DNA from: Gammaproteobacteria bacterium
GTDB taxonomy: Bacteria > Pseudomonadota > Gammaproteobacteria > Thiohalomonadales > Thiohalomonadaceae
Direction: 5' to 3'
NCBI GenBank assembly: GCA_023228645.1
Contig: JALOAT010000011.1
Location: 1 to 64,000, forward strand
DNA length: 64,000 nucleotides
The first letter of the stretch is position 1, and each line of letters opens with the position of its first letter. Below are positions 50,911 to 60,067 of this stretch, piece by piece. The translations under genes and the position numbers were made by a program. The notes beneath the pieces are model-generated. The model worked only from the letters and a program-made list of their open reading frames with translations, ran no database searches and was not told where the DNA came from.

Positions 50911-51948
50911 CTACCGGAGCTGCTCCTCCAGCTGGCCGAGCACCTTCTGGCGGGTGGCCGGCTTGACGGAGGCGCCCGTGTCGTTTTCAAGGGTGACGTA
51001 GGCGTCGGTCTCGCTGCCTTGCACTTTCACGCGGAAGCTGCGTTCCGAGACCTCCTGCTCGTCGCCGAACAGGCTGTCCCACCAACCCTGTTTTTCGCCT
51101 TCCTCACTCACGCGCACCCAATACAGGCCCTGCGAGCGGTCCAGGTCTTCCACAATGAGGCCGATGCGATCCAGGGCGATGCCCACGCGCCGCCAGGCGC
51201 GTGCGAAGCCTTCGGTCACCAGCACGGCGTCGCCTTCCAGGCGGGCGCGTACCGCGGCGGGCGTGGTGGCAGCCTGCTGCAGCTCGGCCACGGCGCGCTC
51301 CTCCGGCACGCCCAGGGCGAGCATGAGGCGACTGAGCAATTCACTGGTGAGCTCCGGGTCGGACGGGCGCGGCTGCCAGACCAGGGTTTCGCCCTGCTCG
51401 ACCTGTTCCACGCCGTAATGGGCCACGTAGATCTCCGTGCTGCCCGGCTGCAGGCCCCGTTCCAGGCGCACGCGGTAGCGGTCGCGGGTGGAGGCGGAGT
51501 ACAGGTTGGGGGCGATGCGACTGATCAGGCCGCGGATGAAACCTTCGGGGATGTCGGCGCGGTTCTCGGCCCACTGGGTCTCCAGCACCCCGACCCGCGG
51601 GTCCTCGCGGGCGATTTCCAGGCCCAGCCCTTCCAGGAAGCGGCGCACCTGGGGCCAAAGGTCCTCCGGACTGCCCTGCACCACCAGCCAGCGCATGTCG
51701 CCTGCACGTTCCACACGCACGTCGGTAACCTTGGGAAGCAGGGCCTGCGCTTCGGCTTCGCGGGTAATCGGCAAGGCCACGGCGTCAGCGCCTTCTGCGG
51801 GCACCTGCAAGGGCGGCGGGACATCCAGAGGCGGGAGTGTGACGGCTTTCTGGTAATCGAGCCGGCCCTCCTGCTCAGGGGCTTGGGAGGCGCACGCCGC
51901 CAGCATCAGGCACAGGGCAAGCGGCAGGACGCGGGACAAGGCGCGCAC
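50911..51948 (-). CDS. bamC: Outer-membrane assembly lipoprotein BamC
   Basis: 345 residues. Part of the BAM complex that inserts beta-barrel proteins. Signal peptide with lipobox LAAC (C19), an unstructured, proline-rich N-terminal segment (LPPLDVPPPLQVPAEG) that binds BamD, then two helix-grip domains. GTG start at 51948 immediately follows the dapA stop with no gap, so it depends on dapA translation. The dapA-bamC arrangement is conserved. Confidence 0.93.
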   Translation of the reverse strand: MRALSRVLPLALCLMLAACASQAPEQEGRLDYQKAVTLPPLDVPPPLQVPAEGADAVALPITREAEAQALLPKVTDVRVERAGDMRWLVVQGSPEDLWPQVRRFLEGLGLEIAREDPRVGVLETQWAENRADIPEGFIRGLISRIAPNLYSASTRDRYRVRLERGLQPGSTEIYVAHYGVEQVEQGETLVWQPRPSDPELTSELLSRLMLALGVPEERAVAELQQAATTPAAVRARLEGDAVLVTEGFARAWRRVGIALDRIGLIVEDLDRSQGLYWVRVSEEGEKQGWWDSLFGDEQEVSERSFRVKVQGSETDAYVTLENDTGASVKPATRQKVLGQLEEQLR

Positions 51949-52824
51949 TCAGAGCACCCCCGCCTGTACCATGGCCTGGCGCACGGTTTCGTGGTGCTGC
52001 TCCGAGAGCGGTGTCAGGGGCAGGCGGATGCCGGGCGGAATGAGGCCCAACTGCTGTACGGCCCACTTCACCGGGATCGGGTTGGCTTCCACGAACAGGT
52101 TCTTGTGCAAGGCCATGAGGCGCTGGTTGATAGCCTCGGCGCGGGCACGGTCGCCGGCCCGGGCCGCGGCGCACATCTCGTGCATGTCGCGCGGGGCCAC
52201 GTTGGCGGTGACGGAGATGTCGCCCTTGGCGCCCATCAGGATCAGCTCCATGGCGGTGGCGTCGTCGCCACTGAAGATGTCCATGCGCTCGCCGCACAGC
52301 TGGATGAGCTCGCGGCCGCGCTCCAGGTTGCCGGTGGCATCCTTGATGCCCACGATATTGGCGATGTGGGACAGGCGCTCCACGGTGGCATTCTGCATGT
52401 CCACCGCGGTACGGCCCGGGACGTTATAAAGGATCTGCGGGACCGGCACGGCCTCGGCAACCGCCTTGAAGTGGCGGTACAGGCCTTCCTGGGTCGGCTT
52501 GACATAATAGGGCGTCACCAGCAGGCAGGCATCGGCGCCCACTTCCATGGCCGCCCGCGTCAGCTCGATGGCCTCGCGGGTGGAATTGGACCCCGTGCCG
52601 GCGATGACCGGGACGCGGCCGGCGGCCGTCTCGACCACCCGTCGCACAACCCCGACGTGTTCGTCATTGTCGAGGGTCGAGGCCTCGCCCGTGGTGCCCA
52701 CGGCGACGAGGGCATCGGTGCCGTTCGCCACGTGGAATTCGACCAGACCGCGCAGGCTCTCCTCGTCCACCGAACCATCGGCGCGCATGGGCGTCACCAG
52801 CGCGACCATACTCCCGTGAAACAT
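51949..52824 (-). CDS. dapA: 4-hydroxy-tetrahydrodipicolinate synthase
   Basis: 291 residues. Condenses pyruvate with aspartate semialdehyde for lysine and peptidoglycan synthesis. Schiff-base lysine K161 in VGIKDATGN, Y133 in ILYNVPGRTA, TTGEAST motif at 44-50. ATG 52824 (MFHGSMVALVTPM) is the standard start. First gene of its operon, divergent from gcvR across 164 bases. Confidence 0.97.
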   Translation of the reverse strand: MFHGSMVALVTPMRADGSVDEESLRGLVEFHVANGTDALVAVGTTGEASTLDNDEHVGVVRRVVETAAGRVPVIAGTGSNSTREAIELTRAAMEVGADACLLVTPYYVKPTQEGLYRHFKAVAEAVPVPQILYNVPGRTAVDMQNATVERLSHIANIVGIKDATGNLERGRELIQLCGERMDIFSGDDATAMELILMGAKGDISVTANVAPRDMHEMCAAARAGDRARAEAINQRLMALHKNLFVEANPIPVKWAVQQLGLIPPGIRLPLTPLSEQHHETVRQAMVQAGVL

Positions 52825-52988
52825 GGACTCGTCTCCCAAAAAAGAATCACGCATGGTACTGATGCCACCCCGGGAACTCAAGAGAACCACAGCGTACTGC
52901 GACGCGGCTCCCAAGGATTCAGGACACTGCCCCGCAGGCCGGTTACAATCGGGCCTAAATTACTGAAGAGCCCTTCCCCGCCCCGGCC

Positions 52989-53534
52989 ATGCCCAAACAG
53001 CCCCCGCTCCAGTTCATCGTCGTTTCCGCCCTCGGCCGTGACCGCCCGGGCATCATCAACGACCTCGCCGAACAAGTGCTCGATTGCGGCGGCAACATCC
53101 TCGACAGCCGCATGACCGTGCTCGGCGGCGAATTCGCCATCATGATGCTGGTCCAAGGTAACTGGAACGCCATCGCCAAGCTCGAGCACCTGCTGCCCGG
53201 TCTGGAAAAAAAGCTGGACCTGACCATCATGGCCCGGCGCACCGAGGAAAAGAAACCCGGCCCGGCGGCCATCCCCTATTCCGTGGACGTGGTTTCCATC
53301 GATCATCCGGGTATCATCTACCAGCTGGCGCACTTTTTCTCGTCGCGCAACATCAACATTCACGACCTTTACACCGACAGCTATCACGCCGCGCAGACCG
53401 GCACGCGCATGTTCTCGGCCAACCTCACGGTGAGCATCCCGGGTTCCACCCACATCGGCCGACTGCGCGATGAGTTCTTCGAATTCTGCGACGCCCTCAA
53501 CCTGGATGCCGTACTCGAACCGGTGAAAGGCTGA
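52989..53534 (+). CDS. gcvR: Glycine cleavage system repressor-like ACT protein GcvR
   Basis: 181 residues with two ACT domains (VSALGRDRPGIINDLAEQVL at the start, and VVSIDHPGIIYQLAHFFSSR in the second half). GcvR binds GcvA in E. coli; no gcvA here. The order gcvR-bcp divergent from dapA-bamC is conserved in gammaproteobacteria. A TACAAT at 52944-52949 may be its -10 element. Confidence 0.93.
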   Translation: MPKQPPLQFIVVSALGRDRPGIINDLAEQVLDCGGNILDSRMTVLGGEFAIMMLVQGNWNAIAKLEHLLPGLEKKLDLTIMARRTEEKKPGPAAIPYSVDVVSIDHPGIIYQLAHFFSSRNINIHDLYTDSYHAAQTGTRMFSANLTVSIPGSTHIGRLRDEFFEFCDALNLDAVLEPVKG

Positions 53535-53543
53535 ACCGAAATC

Positions 53544-54014
53544 ATGACCGCAGCGCCCGGTTCGATGATCCCCGATCTCACCCTGGCCGCCACCGGCGGC
53601 CAGACGATTCGCCTGCGTGACCTGAATGGTCACCACGTGGTGCTGTATTTCTATCCCAAGGACAGCACCCCGGGCTGCACCAGCGAGGGTCAGGATTTCC
53701 GTGACCTGCACGCGCACTTCAAGGCCGCCGGTGCCGTGGTGTTCGGCATTTCCCGCGACAGTCTCAAATCGCACGAAAACTTCAAGGCCAAACAGGGTTT
53801 CCCTTTCGAATTGCTGTCCGACACCGACGAAGCCGCCTGCAAGGCGTTCGACGTCATCAGGGAAAAGAACATGTACGGCCGCATCACCCTGGGTATCGAA
53901 CGCAGCACCTTCCTGTTCGATCGCGCCGGATTGCTGCGCCGCGAGTGGCGCAAGGTGAAAGTGCCCGGCCATGCCGCACAGGTGCTCGATGCGGTACACG
54001 CGCTGAACGCCTGA
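53544..54014 (+). CDS. bcp: Thioredoxin-dependent peroxiredoxin Bcp (PrxQ type)
   Basis: 156 residues. Reduces peroxides through peroxidatic C45 in DSTPGCTSEG. The usual resolving cysteine five residues later (C50 in E. coli) is glutamine here; the only other cysteine is C99. It therefore works either as a 1-Cys enzyme or with C99 as an unusual resolving residue. Nine bases after gcvR, same transcript. Confidence 0.95.
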   Translation: MTAAPGSMIPDLTLAATGGQTIRLRDLNGHHVVLYFYPKDSTPGCTSEGQDFRDLHAHFKAAGAVVFGISRDSLKSHENFKAKQGFPFELLSDTDEAACKAFDVIREKNMYGRITLGIERSTFLFDRAGLLRREWRKVKVPGHAAQVLDAVHALNA

Positions 54015-54054
54015 TGACAGAATCCATGTTCCCGGAAACCACGAAAGAGCTGCG

Positions 54055-55461
54055 ATGACCAACGCCGAACAGAAACGCCTTTTCGTCCTCGACACCAACG
54101 TGCTGATGCACGATCCGACCGCGCTGTTCCGCTTCCACGAACACGATATCTACCTGCCCATGGTGGTGCTCGAGGAACTGGACAACAACAAGCGCGGCCA
54201 TTCGGAAGTGGCGCGCAACGCCCGACAGGCCAGCCGGTTCATGGACGATCTCATGGTCGGCATTGCCACCGAAGACATTGCCCAGGGCACCCCGCTGTCC
54301 TCCGCCGGCCAGAACGGCATCACCGTCGGCCCGACCGGCCGCCTGTTCTTCCAGACCCGTCCCTATCCGGTGGATCTACCCACCACCCTGCCCGGCAGCA
54401 AGAGTGACAACAGCATTCTCGGCACCGTGCTGGCGCTGCGGGAAGAACACCCGGGCGTGAAAGTCACGCTGGTGTCCAAGGACACCAACATGCGCATCAA
54501 GGCGGCGGTGCTCGGTGTGCATGCCGAGGACTACCGCAACGACCAGGTCCTCGAAGACGTGGATCTGCTCTACACCGGCGTGGCCGAGCTGAGCGCGGAT
54601 TTCTGGGATCGCCACGGCAAGAACATGGAGTCGTGGCAGGAAGAGGGCCGCGCGTTCTACCGCATTACCGGACCCGAAGCCGGCACCTGGTCGCCCAACC
54701 AGTTCCTGTACCAGGACCAGGAGAACGGTATTGAAGCCGTGGTGCGCAAGATCGAGGGCGAGACGGCCGTCATCGAGACCGCACGCGAGTACCGCCACAA
54801 GGCGCACAACGTCTGGGGCATCATGGCGCGCAACCGGGAGCAGAACTTCGCCCTCAACCTGCTCATGGACCCGGAAGTGGATTTCGTCAGTCTGGTGGGC
54901 CAGGCGGGCACCGGAAAGACTCTGCTCGCACTGGCCGCGGGCCTCGCGCAGACCCTCGACCAGAACCTCTACTCGGAAATCATCATGACCCGCGTGACCA
55001 TCCCGGTCGGCGAGGACATCGGCTTCCTGCCGGGTACCGAGGAAGAAAAGATGACCCCCTGGATGGGCGCCCTCATGGACAACCTGGAAGTGCTCACCCA
55101 GAAGGAACACGGCAGCGACTGGGAGCGCGCCGCCACCCAGGAACTGCTCAACAAGCGCATCAAGATCCGCTCGCTCAACTTCATGCGCGGGCGCACCTTC
55201 CTGAACAAGTACATCATCCTCGACGAGGCGCAGAACCTGACCTCGAAGCAGATGAAGACCCTGATCACCCGCGCGGGCCCAGGCACCAAGGTCGTGTGCC
55301 TCGGCAACGTGGCACAGATCGACACACCCTACCTGACGGAAACCAACTGCGGCCTGACTTACGTGGTGGATCGCTTCAAGAGCTGGGCCCACGGCGGGCA
55401 CGTGACCCTCAAGCGCGGCGAACGCTCGCGCCTGGCGGACTACGCCTCGGAGGTGCTGTAA
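54055..55461 (+). CDS. PIN-PhoH ATPase (PhoH2/YlaK family)
   Basis: 468 residues. N-terminal PIN nuclease domain (about 8-150) starting FVLDTNVLMHDPTALFRFHE with conserved acidic residues (D13, E40-E41); C-terminal PhoH ATPase with Walker A GQAGTGKT (282-289), KYIILDEAQNLTSKQMKTLI (Walker B) and GNVAQIDTPYL. PIN-PhoH proteins unwind and cleave RNA in other bacteria and are sometimes linked to toxin-antitoxin loci; no antitoxin is adjacent here. Last gene of the gcvR-bcp set. Confidence 0.95.
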   Translation: MTNAEQKRLFVLDTNVLMHDPTALFRFHEHDIYLPMVVLEELDNNKRGHSEVARNARQASRFMDDLMVGIATEDIAQGTPLSSAGQNGITVGPTGRLFFQTRPYPVDLPTTLPGSKSDNSILGTVLALREEHPGVKVTLVSKDTNMRIKAAVLGVHAEDYRNDQVLEDVDLLYTGVAELSADFWDRHGKNMESWQEEGRAFYRITGPEAGTWSPNQFLYQDQENGIEAVVRKIEGETAVIETAREYRHKAHNVWGIMARNREQNFALNLLMDPEVDFVSLVGQAGTGKTLLALAAGLAQTLDQNLYSEIIMTRVTIPVGEDIGFLPGTEEEKMTPWMGALMDNLEVLTQKEHGSDWERAATQELLNKRIKIRSLNFMRGRTFLNKYIILDEAQNLTSKQMKTLITRAGPGTKVVCLGNVAQIDTPYLTETNCGLTYVVDRFKSWAHGGHVTLKRGERSRLADYASEVL

Positions 55462-55478
55462 CAGCAGTGCGGACCGCT

Positions 55479-55517
55479 GAAGGCCACGGAGCAGACCTCC
55501 GTGGCCTTCGGCTTTTT
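55479..55517 (+). terminator. Intrinsic terminator after PIN-PhoH
   Basis: A perfect 13-base stem GAAGGCCACGGAG/CTCCGTGGCCTTC with a five-base loop, followed by GGCTTTTTC, 18 bases after the stop codon. Confidence 0.92.
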
Positions 55518-55542
55518 CGGGCCCGGGAACCCGGCGCGCAAG

Positions 55543-55884
55543 CTACTGCCGCGTGGCGACCAGACGCTCGTAATGGCGGCGAAAAACCTGTTCCAGTTCG
55601 TCGATGACCTCCACCGCCGGTCGGCCCTGCATCAAATGGGCACTCACCAGCGCTGAGGTCTCGTGCAGCATCTTGTCACGATCCACCATGTGGTAAGTGG
55701 CGGATAGACGCTTGATGGCGGCGATGACGGTCTCATCTTTGGGCCGCTCGATGGGTGTTGGTACCGCCACCTCACGGCCGCCGCTGCGGGTGTGCAGGAA
55801 TTCCGCGAACTCCAGCAGTGTTGCCCGTGCATCGTCGGGCAGCGCTCCGAAGAGGGTCAGGAGACGTTTTTCCTGCTTGCTCAT
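55543..55884 (-). CDS. Small hypothetical protein coupled to the LysR gene
   Basis: 113 residues, all-helical prediction, no membrane segment. Begins MSKQEKRLLTLFGALPDDAR with a LLEFAEFLHTR helix like that of DUF2281-type small proteins. Its start codon overlaps the stop of the upstream LysR gene (ATGA), so it is made with the regulator. Function unknown. Confidence 0.72.
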   Translation of the reverse strand: MSKQEKRLLTLFGALPDDARATLLEFAEFLHTRSGGREVAVPTPIERPKDETVIAAIKRLSATYHMVDRDKMLHETSALVSAHLMQGRPAVEVIDELEQVFRRHYERLVATRQ

Positions 55885-56798
55885 TCGGTAACGGTATCCA
55901 CTGGCGGGCGATGGCAGTGTTGGCGGGCGAACTCCAGGAAGATCTCGATGGCGCGCAGACGAAATTTCTGCCGCTGGTGCACGAACGAAAACGGTCGCTC
56001 CAGCGCCGGTTCGATGTTTACCGCCACCAGTGAACCGAGCTTGAGTTCCTTGACCACCGTGGCCCGTGACATCACGGAAATGCCGAGGCCCGCCTCCACC
56101 GCACCCTTGATGGCCTCCGGGCTGCCGAGCTCCAGCACGATGTCCAGATCGGCCGGGTCAAAACCGCTCGCGGCCAGGTGCTCCAGAATCACCTCGCGCG
56201 TGCCCGAGCCTTCCTCGCGTCCGATGAAGGGGAATTCCAGCAGCCGCGCCACCGGCACGGTGGTCTCTCCCGCCAGCGCGTGTCCGTGCGGCACGATGAG
56301 CACCATCTGGTCCATGCGGCACAGCTCCACCGAGAGATTCTTGTTGTGCACCGGGGCCTCGACCACACCGAGGTCGATGGCGTTGTTCTCCACCATGCTG
56401 ACGATGCCGTCGCTGTTGTTCACCGTGAGCCGGATGGTGACCTCGGGATAGCGGGCCTTGAAGGCACCCAGCAACGCCGGAAGCATGTACTCGGCAATGG
56501 TCGTGCTCGCGCCGAGCTGCAGCACACCGCTCACCTCGCCAGTGAGATCACGTATCGCATTCTCCATCTCGGAATACAGCGCGAGAATGCGGTCGGCGTA
56601 CTCGTACACCCGCCGGCCCGCGTCAGTGAGGCTGATGCGGTTGTGGGTGCGATCGAACAAGCGTGTATTGAAGAATTCCTCCAGCTGCCGCACCTGAAAG
56701 GTGACGGCCGGCTGGGTCATATGCAGGGATTCCGCCGCCTTGGTAAAACTCATGTGGCGGGCGACGGTGTAGAAAACCTTGAGTCGACGATCGGCCAT
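55881..56798 (-). CDS. LysR-type transcriptional regulator
   Basis: 305 residues. N-terminal winged helix (RLKVFYTVARHMSFTKAAES and LHMTQPAVTFQVRQLEEFF) and a substrate-binding domain with LGASTTIAEYMLPALLGAFK, the effector-binding serine/threonine pair at the usual position, and LGISVMSRATV. Related to CysB/CbbR-like regulators but the effector is not evident. It is transcribed away from murI, with which it shares about 100 bases of upstream DNA; LysR regulators often act on divergent neighbours, though murI is an unlikely target. Confidence 0.9.
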   Translation of the reverse strand: MADRRLKVFYTVARHMSFTKAAESLHMTQPAVTFQVRQLEEFFNTRLFDRTHNRISLTDAGRRVYEYADRILALYSEMENAIRDLTGEVSGVLQLGASTTIAEYMLPALLGAFKARYPEVTIRLTVNNSDGIVSMVENNAIDLGVVEAPVHNKNLSVELCRMDQMVLIVPHGHALAGETTVPVARLLEFPFIGREEGSGTREVILEHLAASGFDPADLDIVLELGSPEAIKGAVEAGLGISVMSRATVVKELKLGSLVAVNIEPALERPFSFVHQRQKFRLRAIEIFLEFARQHCHRPPVDTVTE

Positions 56799-56901
56799 GA
56801 CCGGGGACTATGCCCGATGACGGGAAAAGCTTCAACGTCGCCGCGCGCATTCGGGCAGTCATGCCGTATGCTATGGCCCTTCGTTTCACCTGTACTTCGT
56901 G

Positions 56902-57702
56902 ATGCCCGGCATTGTTTCGCACCCCATCGGCGTCTTCGATTCAGGCGTGGGCGGCCTGTCGGTCCTGCGGCAGATCCGACATCTGCTCCCGGCCGAAGAC
57001 CTGCTGTACGTGGCGGATACCGCCTGGGTGCCCTATGGCCCGCGTCCGCCCGAACAGATCCGCGAACGCGCCCGCGTGGTGACCGGCTGGCTGGTGGAAC
57101 AGGGTGTGAAGGCGGTGGTGGTGGCGTGCAATACGGCGACCGCCGCCGCGGTCGCCGGCCTGCGTGAGCAATTCGCCCAGCCCGTCGTCGGCATGGAACC
57201 GGCCGTGAAACCCGCCGCCGCCGCCACGCGCAACGGCGTGGTAGGCGTGCTGGCCACCGCAGGCACCCTGAAGAGCACGCGCTTCGCGGCCCTGCTGGCG
57301 CGCTTTGCGGAGAAGATCGAGGTGATCAGCCGGCCAAGTCCTGAACTGGTCGAACTGGTGGAACACGGCGACATAAACTCCGCCCATGCCCAGGCCGTGG
57401 TGCGCGATTGCGTTGCGCCCCTGCTCGAACACGGCGCGGACACCCTGATCCTCGGCTGCACCCACTTTCCGCCCCTGCGCCCGCTCATCGAAGCCGCGGC
57501 GGGTCCCGACGTGGCGGTCATCGACACCGGCGGTGCGGTCGCGCGCCAGGTGCAGCGGCGCCTTGCGGAGACCGGCCAATTGCGCAGCCCCGATCATGCC
57601 GGCCGCGTACGCATTCTCACCACCGGTCCTGTCACACCGGCCCTGCCGGCCATCCGCGCCATCTGGGGAGAAGAGCCTGTACCCGAAGCCATCGCGCTCT
57701 GA
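56902..57702 (+). CDS. murI: Glutamate racemase
   Basis: 266 residues. Makes D-glutamate for peptidoglycan. Catalytic D13-S in GVFDSGVGGLSVLRQ, first cysteine in VVVACNTATAAAV, second cysteine in LILGCTHFPPLRPLI; LYVADTAWVPYGPRPPEQI is typical. ATG 56902 chosen over GTG one codon earlier. Confidence 0.97.
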   Translation: MPGIVSHPIGVFDSGVGGLSVLRQIRHLLPAEDLLYVADTAWVPYGPRPPEQIRERARVVTGWLVEQGVKAVVVACNTATAAAVAGLREQFAQPVVGMEPAVKPAAAATRNGVVGVLATAGTLKSTRFAALLARFAEKIEVISRPSPELVELVEHGDINSAHAQAVVRDCVAPLLEHGADTLILGCTHFPPLRPLIEAAAGPDVAVIDTGGAVARQVQRRLAETGQLRSPDHAGRVRILTTGPVTPALPAIRAIWGEEPVPEAIAL

Positions 57703-57846
57703 TGCACGAGGTATTACGCGGGGGGACATTCTTGGGCGGGCAAACGGGCCTCTGGAACGGCCGGTGACAGCCCTGCGTTTCGCGGCCTGAGACCGCACAG
57801 GCTATCCTCACAGCAAGACTGCCAGCGCCTGCGCAGGAGGTCGGCC

Positions 57847-58317
57847 GTGCATCTGCGCTCCGATGCCTTTCGTTCCGGTGAGGAAATCCCGTTGCGCTAT
57901 ACCTGCGACGGCTCCGATCTGTCGCCACCGCTCAGCTGGGACGACGTCCCGGCGGGTACACGCAGCCTCGCCCTGATTATCGAAGACCCGGACGCGCCGG
58001 ACCCCAATGCGCCGCGGCGTACCTACACCCATTGGGTGCTCTACAACCTGCCACCCGGGACGCGCAGCCTGGAGGAGGCCGTCGCGGCCAGCGGGGTGCT
58101 GCCCGAGGGCACGAAAGCGGGTATCAACGATGCCCAGGAGCCCTTCTACGGCGGCCCCTGCCCGCCAGTGGGTCGGCATCGCTATGTTCACCGCTTGTAC
58201 GCGCTCGACACCGAACTCCCCGACCTGGGTTATCCCGATCGCGACATGCTGTTGCGCGCCATGGAAGGACACATCATCACCACGGCGGAACTCATCGGCA
58301 CGTACCAGCGGCATTGA
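57847..58317 (+). CDS. YbhB/YbcL-type PEBP family protein
   Basis: 156 residues of the phosphatidylethanolamine-binding (Raf-kinase-inhibitor-like) family. Signature: YTCDGSDLSPPLSW, EDPDAPDPN, THWVLYNLPP and GPCPPVGRHRYVHRLYALD. No signal peptide. The bacterial role is not known. The GTG start at 57847 has a clear AGGAGG seven bases upstream. The 144-base gap to murI holds nothing else that I recognise. Confidence 0.93.
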   Translation: MHLRSDAFRSGEEIPLRYTCDGSDLSPPLSWDDVPAGTRSLALIIEDPDAPDPNAPRRTYTHWVLYNLPPGTRSLEEAVAASGVLPEGTKAGINDAQEPFYGGPCPPVGRHRYVHRLYALDTELPDLGYPDRDMLLRAMEGHIITTAELIGTYQRH

Positions 58318-58535
58318 GCACAGAGGCAGGGTTCAACGCGGAGGAGTCTTTGCCGGGGCACCGTCATCCACCACAGATCCACTGCCCGTAGGTCACGTTG
58401 GCGCGCAGCGCCTACGTGACAGACGCGGCCGAAAGATGTCACGTAGCTTCGCAACGTGACCTACGACTGTCGAAAGCAAGTGATCACGGAGTCTTTCTCC
58501 GTGCCCTCCGTAACCTCCGTGGTTCGTCTTCTTTG
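58317..58535. repeat. Variant repeat element with CTCCGTG units
   Basis: The right side (58498-58531) carries 9-base units of the form CTCCGTGCC, CTCCGTAAC, CTCCGTGGT; the left side has partial matches (CACAGAGGC, AACGCGGAGG). It resembles fold-back elements A-D with A for one G of the arm. It encloses the nested inverted repeat at 58387-58465. Confidence 0.55.
58387..58465. repeat. Two-level inverted repeat (CGTAGGTCACGTTG)
   Basis: Outer arms CGTAGGTCACGTTG (58387-58400) and CAACGTGACCTACG (58452-58465) pair perfectly; inner arms CTACGTGAC (58412-58420) and GTCACGTAG (58438-58446) also pair. The halves are themselves imperfect palindromes, as in paired REP sequences. Confidence 0.8.
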
Positions 58536-58550
58536 TCTCCTTTCGCCGGC

Positions 58551-59126
<576 letters not shown>

Positions 59127-59154
59127 GGCGATCTCCGTTTTCTGATTTCTTGGA

Positions 59155-59356
59155 AGAGAAAAGCTTAACCACGGGGGACACGGGGAACACGGGTAAAAGA
59201 TCCGATCGCTCAGGATTAAGCGTCGAGTCATCAGCCGTCGCGCGCAAGCGCGCTCTCATCGGCCCGCAGCTGCACCCGTCACGTAAACGTTACGCGCCCA
59301 GCGTGAGCTACCCATTTTTTCTCCCCCCGTGTTCCCCGTGTCCCCCGTGGTTAATG
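59155..59356. repeat. Fold-back element D (27-base perfect arms)
   Basis: Arms at 59167-59193 and 59326-59352 pair perfectly over 27 bases and hold three 9-base units each. Outside the arms are GAGAAAAGCTT on the left and AATGCTTTTTT on the right. The interior contains a degenerate version (about 59277-59313) of the GTCACGT...CTACC repeat seen intact at 58387-58465. It fills the gap between mtnC and the thioredoxin-like gene on the same strand. Confidence 0.9.
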
Positions 59357-59374
59357 CTTTTTTGCCCGCTGCGT

Positions 59375-60067
59375 TCATTGCAGGGGTCCAGGCCCCAGGA
59401 CGATGTCGTCGAAGCCGGCTACCTGGCGGTGTTCCGCATGGGGATCGATGGGTCCGTTGCGCACCAGCCAGGTGGTTCGCATGCCTACCTGGCGTGCCGC
59501 ATCCAGCTCGCCTTTCACATCCGACAGGAACAGGATCTCCCCGGGTCCGAGGCCGATGCTGGTCGCGATGGATGTGTACGCGGTCGGGTCCTGCTTGGCG
59601 CCGACGTTGGTATCGAAGTAATCGGTGAACAGCGTCGTGAGATCGCCGAATTCCGTGTGTCCGAACAGCAGCTTCTGCGCATAGACCGAGCCGGACGAGA
59701 ACACGTACAGTTTGATACCGCGTGCGTTCCACTGACGCAGGTTGCGTACCGCATCTTCGTACACGTGGCCGGTGAAATCTGCGCCGCGGTAGCCCGCCTC
59801 CCAGATCAGCCCCTGCAGGGCCTTGAGCGGGGTGACCTTACGGTCCTCATCGATCCATTGGATCAGTTGCTCGGCCACCTGCTCGTTGCTCATCTCGCGC
59901 CCGACCAGGTGGCAGACGTCATCGAGCAGCCTGGCCACGGCCGGTTCATGGCCATGCTCACGGACGAAGTCCTTCATGCGTTCCCGTGCATACGGGAACA
60001 GCACATCCTTGACGAAGGACAGGGACGAGGTCGTGCCCTCGATGTCCGTGATGATGGCCTTGATCAT
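59375..60067 (-). CDS. mtnC: Enolase-phosphatase E1 (methionine salvage)
   Basis: 230 residues, HAD superfamily. It enolises and dephosphorylates 2,3-diketo-5-methylthiopentyl-1-phosphate. Motif I TDIEGTTSSLSFVKDVLFPY (MtnC-specific), motif II FSSGSVYAQKLL, motif III K in NVGAKQDPTAY and motif IV LFLSDVKGELDAA. Its ATG overlaps the stop of mtnD (ATGA). ATG 60067 chosen over an upstream start by overlap and family alignment. Confidence 0.96.
   Translation of the reverse strand: MIKAIITDIEGTTSSLSFVKDVLFPYARERMKDFVREHGHEPAVARLLDDVCHLVGREMSNEQVAEQLIQWIDEDRKVTPLKALQGLIWEAGYRGADFTGHVYEDAVRNLRQWNARGIKLYVFSSGSVYAQKLLFGHTEFGDLTTLFTDYFDTNVGAKQDPTAYTSIATSIGLGPGEILFLSDVKGELDAARQVGMRTTWLVRNGPIDPHAEHRQVAGFDDIVLGPGPLQ

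Noticed and set aside
49016..51001. 661-residue plus-strand frame across the repeat block, purC and the MBL gene
   Set aside because: Runs through inverted repeats and then antisense to purC and the hydrolase; no motifs.
59160..59360. Peptides of type NTGDTGNTG or HGEHGEHG read from the repeats
   Set aside because: They are translations of the 9-base arm units at several loci in different contexts; the arms are better explained as DNA or RNA structures.
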